Assembly: GCF_001704415.2 (NCBI RefSeq)
Contig: NC_030811.1
Location: forward strand, 7,044,722 to 7,108,721
Source: Capra hircus
Taxonomy: Eukaryota > Chordata > Mammalia > Artiodactyla > Bovidae
DNA: 64,000 bases
Reading direction: 5' to 3'
Part shown: positions 12,021-24,136 of the stretch, piece after piece
Position numbering within the stretch: position 1 is the first letter of the stretch
Layout of the letters: each line of letters opens with the position of its first letter
The notes under the pieces: generated by a model
The model's input: the letters and a program-made list of their open reading frames with translations, nothing else
The model's database searches: none
What the model was told of the DNA's origin: nothing
Program-made: the position numbers and the translations under genes

Positions 12021-12376
12021 TTTTAAAAATTTATTTATTTTAGTTGGAGGCTAATTACTTTACAATATTGTAGTGGTTTTTGCCATACATTGATATGAAT
12101 CAGCCATGGGTTTACATGTGTTCCCCATCCTGAACACCCCTCCCACCTCCTTCCCCATCCCATCCCTCAGGGTATTCCTAGTGCACCAGCCCTAAGCACC
12201 CTGTCTCATGCATCAAACCTGGACTGGAGATCTGTTTCACATATTATAATATACATGTTTCAATGCTATTCTCTCAGATCATCCCACCCTCGCCTTCTCC
12301 CACAGAGACCAAAGGAGTGTTCTATATATCTGGGTCTCTTTTCTGTCTCACATATAGGGTTATCGTAACCATCTTT

Positions 12377-13190
12377 CTAAATCCCATATATATGTGTTAG
12401 TATGCTGTATTGGTGTTTTTCTTTCTGGCTTACTTCACTCTGTATAATAGGCTCCAGTTTCATCCATCTCATTGGAACTGATTCAAATACATTCTTTTTA
12501 ATGGCTGAGTAATATTCCATTATGTATATGTACCACAGCTTTCTTATCCATTCATTTGCTGATGGACATCTAGGTTGCTTCCATGTCCTGGCTATTATAA
12601 ACAGTGCTGTGATGAACATTGCGGTATATGTGTTTCTTTCAATTCTGGTTTCCTTGGTGTGTACGCCCAGCAGTGGGATTGCTGGGTCATAAGGCAGTTC
12701 TATTTCCGGTTTTTTAAGGAATCTCCACACTGTTCTCCATAGTGGCTGTACTAGTTTGCATTCCCACCAACAGTGTAAGAGGGTTCCCTTTTCTCCACAC
12801 CCTCTCCAGCATTTATTGTTTGTAGATTTTGGGATAGCAGCCATTCTGACGTGTGAAATTGTACCTCATTGTGGTTTTGATTTGCATTTCTCTGATAATG
12901 AGTGATGTTGAGCATCTTTTCATGTGTTTGTTAGCCATCTGTGTGTCTTTGAAGAAATGTCTGTTTAGTTCTTTGGCCCATTTTTTGATTGGGTCATTTA
13001 CTTTTCTGGAATTGAGCTGCAGGAGTTGTTTGTATATTTTTGAGATTAATTCTTTGTCAGTTGCTTCATTTGCTATTATTTTCTCCCATTCAGAAGGCTG
13101 TCTTTTCACTTTGCTTATAGTTTCCTTCGTTGTGCAAAAGCTTTTAAGTTTAATTAGGTGCCATTTGTTTATTTTTGCTTTTATTTCCAA
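12377..13190 (-). pseudogene. L1 ORF2 C-terminal region, two overlapping frames
   Basis: The end of L1 ORF2 is seen in 12377-12844, including the cysteine/histidine-rich segment (CWRGCGEKGTLLHCWWECKL) and the EYYSAIKKN segment before the natural stop. The preceding region, 12813-13190, is in another frame, so at least one indel lies near 12830. Both are clearly L1 and inactive. Confidence 0.9.
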
Positions 13191-13315
13191 TATTCTAGGA
13201 GGTGGGTCATAGAGGATCCTGCTGTGATTTATGTCGGAGAGTGTTTTGCCTACATTCTCCTCTAGGAGTTTTATAGTTTCTGGTCTGACATTTAGATCTT
13301 TAATCCATTTTGAGT

Positions 13316-13813
13316 TTATTTTGTGTATTGTGTTAGAAAGTGTTCTAGTTTCATTCTTTTACCAGTGGTTGACCACTTGTTAAAGAGATTGTCTTTTCTC
13401 CATTGTATGTTCTTGCTTTGTTTGTCAAAGATAAGGTGTCCATAGGTGTGTGGATTTATCTCTGGGCTTTCTATTTTGTTCCATTGATCTATATTTCTGC
13501 CTTTGTGCCAGTACCATACTGTCTTGATGACTGTGGCTTTGTAGTAGAGCCTGAAGTCAGGCAGGTTGATTCCTCCGGTTCCATTCTTCTTTCTCAAGAT
13601 TGCTTTGGCTATTCGAGGTTTTTTGTATTTCCATACAAATTGTGAAATTATTTGTTCTAGTTCTGTGAAAAATATCACTGGTAGCTTGATAGGGATTGCA
13701 TTGAATCTATAGATTGCTTTGGGTAATATACTCATTTTCACTATATTGATTCTTCTGATCCATGAACATGGTATATTTCTCCATCTATTAGTGTCCTCTT
13801 TGATTTCTTTCAT
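13316..13813 (-). pseudogene. L1 ORF2 connection region
   Basis: A 165-codon piece of L1 ORF2 downstream of the RT palm. It holds KKNGTGGINLPDFRLYYKA, which is useful because the same segment is fused to BovB at 21471. Not full-length; bounded by stops and frameshifts. Confidence 0.88.
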
Positions 13814-14052
13814 CAGTGTTTTACAGTTTTATATATATAAGTCTTTTGTTTCTTTAGGTAGGTATATCCCTAAGTATTTTATTCTTTTCATTGCAATGGT
13901 GAATGGAATTGTTTCCTTAATATGTCTCTCTGTTTTCTCATTGTTAGTATATAGGAATGCAAGGGATTTCTCTGTGTTAATTTTATATCTTGCAACATTA
14001 CTATATTCATTGATTAGCTCTAATAATTTTCTGATAGAGTCTTTAGGGTTTT

Positions 14053-14508
14053 CTATGTAAAGATCATGTCATCTGCAAACAGTGAGAGTTTTACTTCTTC
14101 TTTTCCAATTTGGATTCCCTTTATTTCTTTTTCTGCTCTGATTGCTGTGGCCAAAACTTCCAAAACTATGCTGAATAGTAGTGGTGAGAGTGGGGACCCT
14201 TGCCTTGTTCCTGACTTTAAGGGAAATGCTCTCAGTTTTTCACCATTGAGGATAACATTTGCTGTGGGTTTGTCATATATAGCTTTTATTATGTTAAGGT
14301 ATGTTCCTTCTATTCTTGCTTTCTGGAGAGTTTTTTTTTTTATCATAAATGGTTGTTGAATTTTGTCTAAAGTTTTTTCTGCATCTATTGAGATAATCAT
14401 ATGGTTTTTATCTTTCAATTTGTTAATGTGGTGTATTACATTGATTGATTTGTGGATATTAAAGAATCCTTGCATTCCTGGGATAAAGCCCACTTGGTCA
14501 TGATGCAA
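14053..14508 (-). pseudogene. L1 ORF2 RT palm with FADD
   Basis: This 151-codon piece contains the GSPLSPLLFSIVLE motif B region and the SLFADDMIFT motif C region of the L1 reverse transcriptase, the metal-binding aspartates being intact. A stop follows directly after MIFT, so the enzyme is cut right behind the active site. Confidence 0.9.
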
Positions 14509-14582
14509 GATCTTTTAAATATGTTGTTGGATTCTGTTTGCTAGAATTTTGTTAAGGATTTTTTGCATCTGTGTTCATCAGT

Positions 14583-15374
14583 GCAAAGAAGAATTAAAGA
14601 GCCTCTTGATGAAAGTGAAAGAGGAGACTGAAAAAGTTGGCTTAAAACTCAACATTCAGAAAACTAAGATCATGACATCTGGTCCCATCACTTCATTGCA
14701 AATATATGGGGAAACAGTGGAAGCAGTGACAGACTTTATTTTGGGGGGCTCCAAAATCTCTGCAAATGGCAAACTAGCCATATGCCAGCCATTCTAGAAA
14801 ATGAACTGAGAACAAGCATCATGAAATCAAAAGATGCTTGCTCCTTGGAAGAAAAATTATGACCAACCTAGACATCATATTAAAAAGTAGAGACATTACT
14901 TTGCCAACAGAGGTCTTTCTAGTTAAAGCTATGGTTTTTCCAGTTGTCATGTACAGATGTGAGATTTGGACTAAAAGGAAAGCTGAACACTGAAGAATTG
15001 ATGTTTTTGTACTGTGGTATTTGAGAAGACTCTTGAGAGTCCCTTGGACAGCAAGGAGATCCAACCAGCCAATCCTAAAGGAAATCAGTCCTGAATATTC
15101 ATTGAAAGGACTGATGCTGAAGCTGAAACTCCAGTACTTTGGCCACCTGATGCAAAGAACTGACTCATTGGAAAAGACCCTGATCCTGGGAAAGGTTGAA
15201 GGCAGGAAGAGAAGACGAAGACAGGGGATGAGAGGGTTGGATGGCAGCACTGACCCAATGGACATGAGTTTGGGTAAACTCTGGGAGTTGGTGATGGACA
15301 GGGAGGCCTGGCGTGCTGCAATCCATGGGGTTGCAAAGAGTCAGACACGACTGAGTGACTGAAATGAACTGAGC
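14583..15374 (+). mobile_element. BovB LINE, right part, to the 3' end
   Basis: This continues the BovB begun at 11955, from just after the palm to the 3' end (gactgaaatgaactgagc). The C-terminal basic region is open at 15021-15362. An insertion of about 45-50 bp that is not BovB sits at 14766-14816 (see repeat entry). Confidence 0.92.
14766..14811 (+). repeat. Non-BovB 46-bp segment shared with 16037-16081
   Basis: Inside the BovB, where other copies read from the cactgca part straight to the ccatgaaatt part, this copy carries atggcaaactagccatatgc and following bases up to gaactgaga. The same segment occurs 1.27 kb downstream with one substitution and one 3-base gap. Other BovB copies in the window lack it. 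Confidence 0.85.
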
Positions 15375-16146
15375 TACCTTCTCATGCATGTAAAAATATC
15401 TGTACCTATTCACTAGAAATTCTATGGTAAAGAGGATGATTTTCACACATATAAGAGCACAGTCCACAGGAAGTCTGTGGTTTACCCCTTTCTCAGAATC
15501 TTCTCATAATAACAAGAATGGCTGTTATAAAATTTCCAGTAAACAGCCAAAACCATTTCCTGCCTCATCTCCTTCACCTTTGACCTTACCTGTCACTCAT
15601 AGCTGTGGTCACTTCACAGGATAGAAAGCTTAAGATGCAAGGTCCACTTCCCCACTACAAGGGGTGACGTTTACAATGGATTCAGACATGTTGAGGAGGC
15701 CTGATTGAGGACAGTCACAGCTCTGTTGTGAGCTGAGTGGAGAATCAGTGCAATCAGTGCACACAGATTGCTCTGCTTTCCTATGCCTTTTAGAATCCTG
15801 ACAATGGAGTTTTAAAAGTTTAAACTGCTTACAGAAAACTTAACAACTCAATTATTTTTTATTATTGCCTATTTTGAAGCAGCATGAAATTTGCATTAAA
15901 ATTTCTCTATTTCCAAGCTTTAAAAGGCGACCAAAAAAAAAAAAATCTGTGTATAAACATGTAAAAGTAGTTTGCTCGTTTTCTTTTATTATGTTTTATC
16001 TTTTTGTAACAGGAGATCAGCGATTTCAGCATTGAGATGGCAAACTGGCCATATGCCAGCCATTCTAGATGAACTGAGATCAATTACAGACCACAGACAC
16101 TCTCTTTTCGAAAACCCTCATAAAATCAGGATGTCATAGAGAACTT
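15375..16146. other. Unassigned DNA between two BovB copies
   Basis: No coding signal. There is an A-run at about 15936-15948. The segment 16037-16081 is the partner of the 14766 insertion. The right end carries catagagaactt (16135-16146), the left TSD copy of the next BovB. Confidence 0.5.
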
Positions 16147-17883
16147 GTTGTTCAGTTACGTCCTGTCCTACTCTTTGCGACCCCATTGATGGCAGCTGGC
16201 CAAGCCTACCTATCCATCACCAACTCCCGGAGCTTGCTCAAACTCATGCCATCGAGTCAGTGATGTTATCAAACCATCTCATCTTCTGTTGTCCTCTTGT
16301 CCTCCTGCCTTCGATCTTTCCCAGCATCAGAGTCTTTTCCAATGAGTCAGTTCTTCACATCAGGTGGCCAAAGGACTGGAGTTTCAGCTTCAGCATCAGT
16401 GCTTCCAATGAATATTCAGGTCTGATTTCCTTTAGGATGGACTGGTTGGATCTCCTTGCAGTCCAAGGGTCTCTCAAGAGTAGTCTCCGAAACCATGGTC
16501 AATTCTTCAGTGCTCAGCCTTCTTTATGGTCCAACTCTCACATTCATATATGACTACTGAAAAAAATCATAACTTTGATTAGATGGACCTTTTTTGGCAA
16601 AGTAATGTCTATGCTTTTTACATGCTGTCTAGATTTGTCAAAGCTTTTCTTGCAGGGAGCAAGTGTCTTTTAATTTCATGGCTGCAGTCACAATCCACAG
16701 TGATTTTGGAGACCATGAAAATAAAGTCTTTCACTTCTCATTGTTTCCCCATCTGTTGGCCATGAAATGATGGGACTGGATGCCATGATCTTCGTTTTTT
16801 GAATGTTGAGTTTTAATCCAGCTTTTTCATTCTCCTGTTTCACTTTCATCAAGAGGCTTTTTAGTTGCTCTTCACTCTCTGCCATAAGGGTGGTGTCATC
16901 TGCATATCTGAAGTTATTGATTTCTCCCAAAATCTTGATTCCGTGCTTCATTCAGCCTAGCATGTCACGTGATGTTCTTTGCAAAAAGTTAAATGAGCAA
17001 GGTGACAGTATACAGCCGTGATGTAATCCTTTCCTAAATTGGAACCAGCCCAATGTTCCAATGGTTCTAACTATGGCTTCTTAACTTAACATGCATACAC
17101 GTCTCTCAGGACGCAGGTGAGATAGTCTGGTATTCCTATCTCTAAGAATTTTCCACAATTTGTTGTGATCCACACAGTCAAAGGCTTTAGTGTAGTTAAT
17201 GAAGCAGAAGTAGATGCTTTTCTGGAATTCTCTTGCTTCTTCTATGATCCAACGAATGTTGGTGATTTGATCTCTGGTCCCTCCACCTTTTCTAAATCCA
17301 GATTTTACTTCTGAATTTCTCAGTTCATGTACTGCTGAAGTCTAGATTGGAGAATTTTGAGCATTGCTTTGCTAGCATGTGAAATGAATGCAATTGTGCA
17401 GTAGTTTGAACATTCTTTGGCATTGCCTTTCTTTGGGATCGGAATGAAAACTGACCTTTCCCAGTCCTGTGGCCACTGCTGAGTTTTCCAAATTTGTTGG
17501 CATATTGAGTGCAGCACTTTAACAGCATCATCTTTTAGAATTTGAAATAGCCCAGTTGGAACTCCATCACCTCCACTAGCTTTGTTCATAGTGATGCTTT
17601 CTAAGGCCCACTTGACTTTGCACTCTAATATATCTGGCTCTAGGTGAGTGATCACACCATCATGGTTATCTGGTTTCATTATCCGTATTCATTAAGATCT
17701 CTTTTGTATAGCTCTTCTTTGTATTCCTGCCACCTCTTCTTAATATCTTCTGCTTCTATTAGGTCCATACCATTTCTGTCCTTTATCGAGCCCATCTTTG
17801 CATGAAATGTTCCCTTGGTATCTCTAATTTTCTTGAAGAGATCTCTAGTCTTTCCCACTCCATTGTTTTCCTCTATTTCTTTG
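16147..17883 (-). mobile_element. BovB LINE, 5'-truncated, antisense, 12-bp TSD
   Basis: Flanked by catagagaactt at 16135-16146 and 17884-17895. It runs from the endonuclease-RT linker (17679-17883) through the RT domain (17320-17679 holds the start of RT) to the 3' end. Motif C (YADDTTLM) is readable at 16688-16951. Broken by several frameshifts. Confidence 0.97.
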
Positions 17884-17895
17884 CATAGAGAACTT

Positions 17896-19014
17896 AGGAG
17901 CATACATATCAGATACAAGAGGATGCAACAATTTCTGAAGGGAGCACTGGGGCAGAACATCCACAGTCAGCATGGCCCCAGAGAGGCTAGGGCTGAGACA
18001 TCCACGAAGGAGACAGAAGCACCATGGAGAGGTGGGCGTCAGACACTTCAGCTGCGATGGGATGGGGCTGCAGATCCGTTGAGGATGTGACCATAAGATA
18101 GTGGGCCCAACTGTCTCCTCACTTGCCCCTGTTCAGAGGCTCACACTTCAAGGTCACTCTTCCTGAGTCATAACTGAAGGATTCTGCTCTTTGATTAGAG
18201 CATCTCCAGAGAAAATCCTCCACATTCGGGCATTTTGGGTTCCCTCTCTATAGCATCCTGTCCTGCAGTCACCTCAGGTGAGGCCTGCACTCAGAACTCT
18301 CACTCACAGGTGAAACTTCAGGCTTTTCCAATTATTTATTCCAAAATATGAAAAGGCAATTGGGGGAACGGCCACTTGAGGACAAACTGCAATATGATAG
18401 AGAGATGAAAGAGACAAAGATAAACATTAAAAAAAAAAATCCTAGGGGTGCTATTAACTCAACAAACAAAAGCAGAAACAAAAAAAACTAACCAAATGAA
18501 AATAAATTTCTCTTTCAGATATCTACATTATTAATCCACCCACTGAAATTAACTAAAAATGCTGAAAGCATATTTCACACCTTTTCTTAAAAGTATAGGA
18601 GAGAGGCAAATAATAAGCTTTCTCAGAACAGAACAAAGTGAAGGTGGCAAGTGGAGTACAGCAGCAGGCTGTCTCTCTGAGGATACTTCACCAGCCCTGG
18701 GTGATTGACGCTTTGCTTCTCTTAGCCATATTGACATGAAAATCAGCGTCAAAGGCAATGGGAGATTCAAGGTGGTATCTAATAGAGGAGCTTTTACTGC
18801 TGACTCCAAGGGGCCACTCCCTCAATGAAAGGTTATACAAAGTCAGTGGTTTCTAGTTAGTGAAGGGGATGATAGATTAGAAACAGAAATGACCAGAAGG
18901 CAATTTAAAGAGGCAAAAGATGCTTATAGAAAAAAGGAGAGAGAGAATAGTGTAGAAGAAGTCTTTATTTAATTTTTTTTAAGATTATTTTGATGTGGAC
19001 CATTTTAAAAGTCT
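17896..19014. other. Unassigned DNA
   Basis: I recognise no repeat or gene in this stretch. It includes short A-runs at about 18429 and 18480 and a moderately GC-rich part at about 17950-18330. Confidence 0.45.
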
Positions 19015-19162
19015 TTATTGAATTTGTTACATATTGCTTCTGTTTTTGGTTTTTTGGTCTGAGGCATGTGAGATCATAGCTCCCAGACTAGGGATTGAAC
19101 CCACACCCTCTTCATTGGAAAGCAAAGTCTTAATCACTGGGCCACTAGGGAAGACCCAGGTA
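19015..19162 (-). mobile_element. CHR-type SINE, antisense
   Basis: Antisense tRNA-derived head: cccagactagggattgaacc (box B complement) and cttaatcactgggccactag. T-rich stretch to its left is the tail. Confidence 0.65.
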
Positions 19163-19219
19163 GACTTTAAAGTGATAATGTTTGAATTTTTTCTGAGTTT
19201 ATGAAATTCAACAGTCAAA

Positions 19220-20311
19220 ACATTCCAGAAAGCTAATACCAAAGACTGTTGTGACACTGTCTGGATCACAACAGACGGTGAAAAATTCTTAAAGAGATGG
19301 GAATACCTGACCACCTTATCCTCCCCCTGAGAAATCTGTAAGCAGACCAAGAAGGAACAGTTAGAACTGGACATGAAACAACAGACTAGATCCAAAATGG
19401 GAAAGGAGTATATCAACGCTGTATATTGTCACCCTGCTTATTTAACTTATATGCAAAGTACATCATGTGAAAAGCTTTGCTGGGTGAAGCACGCTGAAAT
19501 CAAGATTGTTGGGAGAAATATCAATAACCTCAGATACACAGATGACACCACCCTTACGGAGAAAAAGTAAGAAGAACTAAAGCCTCTTGATGAAAGTGAA
19601 AGAGGAGAGTGAAGAAGCCGGCTTAAAACTCAACATTTGAAAAGCAAAGATCATGGCATCTGGTCCTATCACTTCATGGCAAATAGATGGGGAAACAATG
19701 GAAATTGTGAGAGACTTTATTCTTCGGGCTACAAAATCACTGCAGATGGTGACTCCAGCCATTAAATTAAAAGACACTTGCTCCTTGGAAGAAAAGCTAT
19801 GTCTAGCCTAGACAGCATATTAAAAAGCAAAGACATTACTCTGTCAACAAAAGTCCATCTAATCAAGGCTATGGTGCTTCCAGTAGTCATGTATGGATGT
19901 GAGAGTTGGACCATAAGGAAGGCTGAGCACTGAAGAACTTTTGCTTTTGAACTGTGGTGTTGGAGACGACTCTTGAGAGTCCTTTGGACTGCAAGGAGAT
20001 CCAACTAGTCAATCATAAAGGAAATCAGTCCTGAATATTCATTAAAAGGATTGATGCTGAAGCTGAAATTGCAAACTGTGGCCCCCTGATGTGAAGAACT
20101 GACTCACTGGAGAAGACCCTGATGCTGGGAAAGATTGAAGGCAAGAGGAGAAGGGGACGACAGAGGATGAGATAGTTGGATGGCACTACCATCTCAATGG
20201 ACATGAGTTTGAGTAGACTCTGGGAGTTTGCTGATGGACAGGGAGGCCTGGTGTGCTGCAGTCCATGGGGTCACAGAGTCAGACATGACTGAACGATTAA
20301 ACTGAGCTGAA
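19220..20311 (+). mobile_element. BovB LINE, 5'-truncated, sense
   Basis: Starts with a shortened palm region (a deletion joins cattccagaaa to the gtctggatcacaac part), then runs to the 3' end. The motif C codons read YTDD, so the first palm aspartate flank is substituted. Frames are broken throughout. Confidence 0.9.
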
Positions 20312-20419
20312 TGTCAAAGAAGATCATTAAGAAAGATATCAAACCATAACATGTAATAGTGAAACTGTGGGACATGAAAACAAAGAGAATGTCTAAAAAA
20401 GTAATCAGAAAGAACACAC

Positions 20420-20760
20420 CAGTGACCTTTGAAGAAGAGAAGATAGGAACTATGCTGATTTCTTAGTAACAACAAAGGAAGCCATAAAAGAGTGGAAGCA
20501 GGTTTCCAATGTGCTGAAAGGAAATAACAGTCAACTTAAAATTCTACACTCGGGAAAATAGCTGTCAAAAATAAGTGCAAAAGAAACACATTTCAGACAA
20601 CACAGACAGTTTTGCCACCAGCACAGCCTCACTAAGAGAATTTGTCAAGAGTGCACTTGAGGAAGAGGAACGTAATCCTAGATATTAAGTGAGAGGTGAA
20701 AAAGGTTCTTGAAAGAAGGAAGAAAGGAAAGATAATAGTAATAACTTTTATGGTTTAAAA
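20420..20760 (+). mobile_element. Old L1-like fragment
   Basis: The segment layout (ggaactatgctgatttctta, then gtgctgaaaggaaataac, then aattctacactcgggaaaat) follows an old mammalian L1 region. Heavily decayed. The AT-rich flank 21041-21388 may be part of the same element. Confidence 0.5.
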
Positions 20761-20821
20761 GGGGAAAAACAAGAAAATTAAAATACACAACACCAACAAT
20801 GTGTGCATAGGAATACAAGGT

Positions 20822-21040
20822 GGGCTTCCCAGGTGGTACTAGTGGTCAAGAATCCACCTGCCAATGCAGGAGATGTAAAAGACTCAGATTTGATCTTTGG
20901 GTGGGAAAAATCCCCTGGAGGAGGAAATGGCAACCCACTGCAGTATTCTTGCCTGGAGAATCCCATGGACAGAGGAGCCTGGCAGGCTACAGTGCATGGG
21001 GTCACAAACAGTCAGGAAGAGACTTAGCACATATACATGA
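20822..21040 (+). mobile_element. Bov-tA-type SINE
   Basis: Starts with gggcttcccaggtggtacta and ends near gacttagcacatatacatg. Full length. No perfect TSD read. Confidence 0.93.
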
Positions 21041-21388
21041 GTGTGAGGCAAGAATGGAAATTAAATGTTCTAAACTATTTGTTGTATAACAGGAAGATAA
21101 AAGTATAGATTGTTTTAAAATTTTGATATGAATGTGTTATACAGGGAGTACAACAAAATATTTTGTAATAACTATGAATGATGTGTAAACTTTCAAATCT
21201 AAAACCTTTAAAAAAATTAAAACTTTCCATACAAGTAGAGGAAAAAATACAATGTGAAAAATAATCAAATAATCCAAATTAAGGTATAAGGAAGAAAGAA
21301 AACACAAATTATGAAATGATTGGACAAGTAGACAGCAAAAAATAAAATTATGAATGCATCCAGCTAGATCATAAAATATCAACCTACC

Positions 21389-21517
21389 AGAGACATTTTT
21401 CACAGAGCTAGAACACATAATTTCACAATTTGTATGGAAATACAAAAAACCTTGAATAGCCAAAGCAATCTTGAGAAAGAAGAATGGAACTGGAGGAATC
21501 AACCTGCCTGACTTCAG
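21389..21517 (+). mobile_element. L1 ORF2 fragment joined to BovB
   Basis: About 130 bp of L1 ORF2 connection region (matching minus-strand sequence at 13560-13670 of the L1 above), in sense. It ends in gcctgacttcagg and is joined directly to BovB. Confidence 0.85.
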
Positions 21518-21920
21518 GGCCTTAGAATGCATTACTATGAACAAAGCTAGTGGAGGTGATGGAATTCCAACTGAGCTATTTCAAATTCTAAAAGATGATG
21601 CTGTGAAAGTGCTGCACTCAATATGCCAGCAAATTTGGAAAACTCAGCAGTGGCCACCGGACAAGAAAAGGTCAGTTTTCATTCCAATTCCAAAGAAAGG
21701 CAATGCCAAAGAATGCTCAAACTACCGCACAATTGCACTCATCTCACACACTAGCAAAGTAATGCTCAAAATTCTCCAAGCTACTTCAACAGTACACGAA
21801 TCAAAAACTTCCAGAAATAAAAGCTGGATTCAGAGGAACCAAAGATCAAATCACCAACATTCGTTGGATTATAGAAAACAGAAAAGAATTCCAGAAAAAC
21901 ATCAATTTCTGCTTCATTAA
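21471..21920 (+). pseudogene. Chimeric L1-BovB open frame
   Basis: The first 16 codons are L1 ORF2 (KKNGTGGINLPDFR) and the rest, from about codon 17, is BovB RT (ITMNKASGGDGIPTELF, IPIPKKGNAKECSNY). No stop at the join. The BovB frame shifts near residue 100. The join lies at 21516-21519, with G residues common to both parents. This is an accidental fusion of retrotransposon pieces with no known function. Confidence 0.85.
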
Positions 21921-22960
21921 CTACACTAAAGCCTTTGACTGTGTGGACCACAACAAACTGTGGAACATTCTTGGAGATGGGAATACCAACCCAGCTTACC
22001 TGTGTCCTGAGAAGTCTGGATGCAGGTCAAGAAGCCACAGTTAGAACCAGACATGGAACAGTGAACTAGTTCCAGATTGGGAAAGGAGTATGTCAAGGCT
22101 GTATATTGTCACCCTGTTTATTTAATTTATATGCAAAGTACATCATGAGAAATGCCAGGCTGGATGAAGCAGAAGCTGGAATCAAGATTGCCAGGAGAGA
22201 CATCAATAACCTCTGATTAGTAGATGACAGCACCGTTGTGACAAAAAGGGAAGAGGAAATAAAGAGCCTCTTGATGAAAGTGAAAGAGGAGAGTGAAAGA
22301 GCTGGCTTAAAGCTCAAGATTCAAAAAATGAAGATCATGGCATCTGGTCCCATCACTTCATGGCAAATAGATGGGGAAACAATGGAAACAGTGACAGACA
22401 TTATTTTCTTGGGCTCCAAAATCACTGCAAATAGTGACTGCAGCCATGAAATTAAAAGACACTTGCTCCTTGGAAGAAAAGTTATGATAAACCTAGACAG
22501 CATATTAAAAAGCAGAAACATTACTTTGCCAATACACGTTTGTATAGTGAAAGGTATGTTTATTCCTGTAGTCAGTACGGATGTGAGAGTTGGACCATAA
22601 AGAAGGTTGAATTGATGTTTGAAGTGTGGTGTTGGAAAAGGCTCTTGAGAGTCTCTTTTACTGCACAGAGATCAAACGAGTCAATCCTAAAGGAAATCAA
22701 CCCTGAATATTCATTGGAAGGACTGATGATGAAGCTCCAATACTTTGGCCACCTGATGCAAAGAGCCGACTCATTAGAAATACCCTGATGCTGTGAAAGA
22801 CTGAAGGCAGGAGAAGGGGCTGACAGAGGATGAGATGGTTGAATGGTTCACTGACTCAATGGACATGAGTTTGAGAAGCTCCTGGAGATGGTGAAGGACA
22901 GGAAAGCCTGTTATACTGCAGTCCATGGGTTGCAAGGAGTCAGACATGACTGAAGAACAT
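21518..22960 (+). mobile_element. BovB LINE, 5'-truncated, sense
   Basis: Runs from the start of the RT domain to the 3' end (about 22960). The palm motif C is lost (the frame reads a stop at about 22216). The stretch 22238-22600 is open and covers the region after the palm. TSD not found, partly because the left boundary is an L1 fragment. Confidence 0.92.
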
Positions 22961-23486
22961 AAATAACAACTGGGAACTGGAGAGGTAAGCAGAAGGCACA
23001 TTTCTAGGACAGGGGAGCCCTCAATTGCATGGGGTCCAGTTTGCTGGTTCACCTCTCTAACCCGTGATCAACTCTCACGATCTCAGAGGCTCCCTCTCCC
23101 TGGGCTCTCACCAGCATGGAGGTGGCTCCTCTGGTGGCTCCCTGGCTGCACTGGAGGCATATGCCACCAGCAACAATAGAGTTACTTGTTAGAGAGAACG
23201 TAGGTGAAGACAGTGGTTCCCCAAAATCAATGACAACTTTTCTGCCAAGAATCTTGTCATCCGAATCATTGAACTACTACTTCCCCCATGTAGGAAGTGG
23301 GATCACTCATGGTGTTAACTTGTGCCTTTTGTAACTTAATAAAGATGACACATTAACAGCCTCATCAGTAGGAACACACTATATTCAATTTGGATAATGA
23401 CACCAATGTTTCCTTACAAGGCAGTGATCATGTCCAAGGCCAGTGTACTTTGGAGGTCAGCTTTTCTCATTAGAGGCATGTCAGCA
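22961..23486. other. Unassigned DNA between BovB copies
   Basis: No repeat recognised. There is an AATAAA at about 23338, but no gene structure supports it as a polyadenylation site. Confidence 0.4.
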
Positions 23487-24136
23487 TCCCATCACCTCAT
23501 GGCCAACGGAAGAGGGAAAAGTGGAAGCAGTGACAGATTTTATTTTCTTGGACTGCAAAACTACTGTGGACAGAGACTGCAGCAATGAAATTAGAAGATA
23601 GTTGTTCCTTGGAAAGAAAGCTATGATAATCCTAGAGAGCATATTAAAATATTGAAAAGCAAAGATATCACTTTGCTAACAAAGGGCCATATAGTCAAAG
23701 CTATGATTTGTCTGGTAGTTATCTATGGATGTGAGAGTTGGACCATAAAGAAAGCTGAGTGCCAAAGAATTGATGCTTTTGAATTGTGGTGTTGGAGAAA
23801 ACTCTTGAGAGTCCCTTGGACTGCAAGGAGATCAAACCAGTCAATCCTAAAGGAAGTCAGTCCTGAATATTCACTGGAAAGACTGATGCTGAAGCTTCAA
23901 TACTATGGCCACCTGATGCAAAGAGCTGACTCATTGGAAAAAGATCCTGATGTTTGCAAAGATTGACATCAAAAGGAGAAGGGGAGGAGCAGAGGATGAG
24001 ATGGTTAGATAGCATCATCAACTCAATGCACATGAATCTGAGCAAAATCTGGGAGATAGTGAAGAACGGGGAGCCTGGCATGCTGCAGTCCATGGGTTGC
24101 AAAGATTTGAATAAGACTTAGTAACTGAACAACAAG
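23487..24136 (+). mobile_element. BovB LINE 3' fragment, sense
   Basis: Covers the C-terminal quarter of BovB, with an open piece at 23652-23966 containing AFELWCWRKLLRVPWTARR. Ends at gtaactgaacaacaag. Confidence 0.9.

Larger units (their letters stand above)
12021..14582 (-). mobile_element. Ruminant L1, 5'-truncated, antisense, 13-bp TSD
   Basis: The insertion is flanked by gcaaagaagaatt at 12008-12020 and 14583-14595, a perfect 13-bp TSD, and starts on the left with a T-rich tail as expected of an antisense L1. It covers the L1 3' UTR and the C-terminal two thirds of ORF2. ORF2 is the L1 endonuclease and reverse transcriptase; the endonuclease and ORF1 are missing. The frame is broken into four main pieces (12377-12844, 12813-13190, 13316-13813, 14053-14508). 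It resembles the L1 at 63165-64000 closely. Confidence 0.97.

Noticed and set aside
22961..23486. Possible processed pseudogene ending near AATAAA at 23338
   Set aside because: No A-tail follows and no coding similarity was recognised on either strand.
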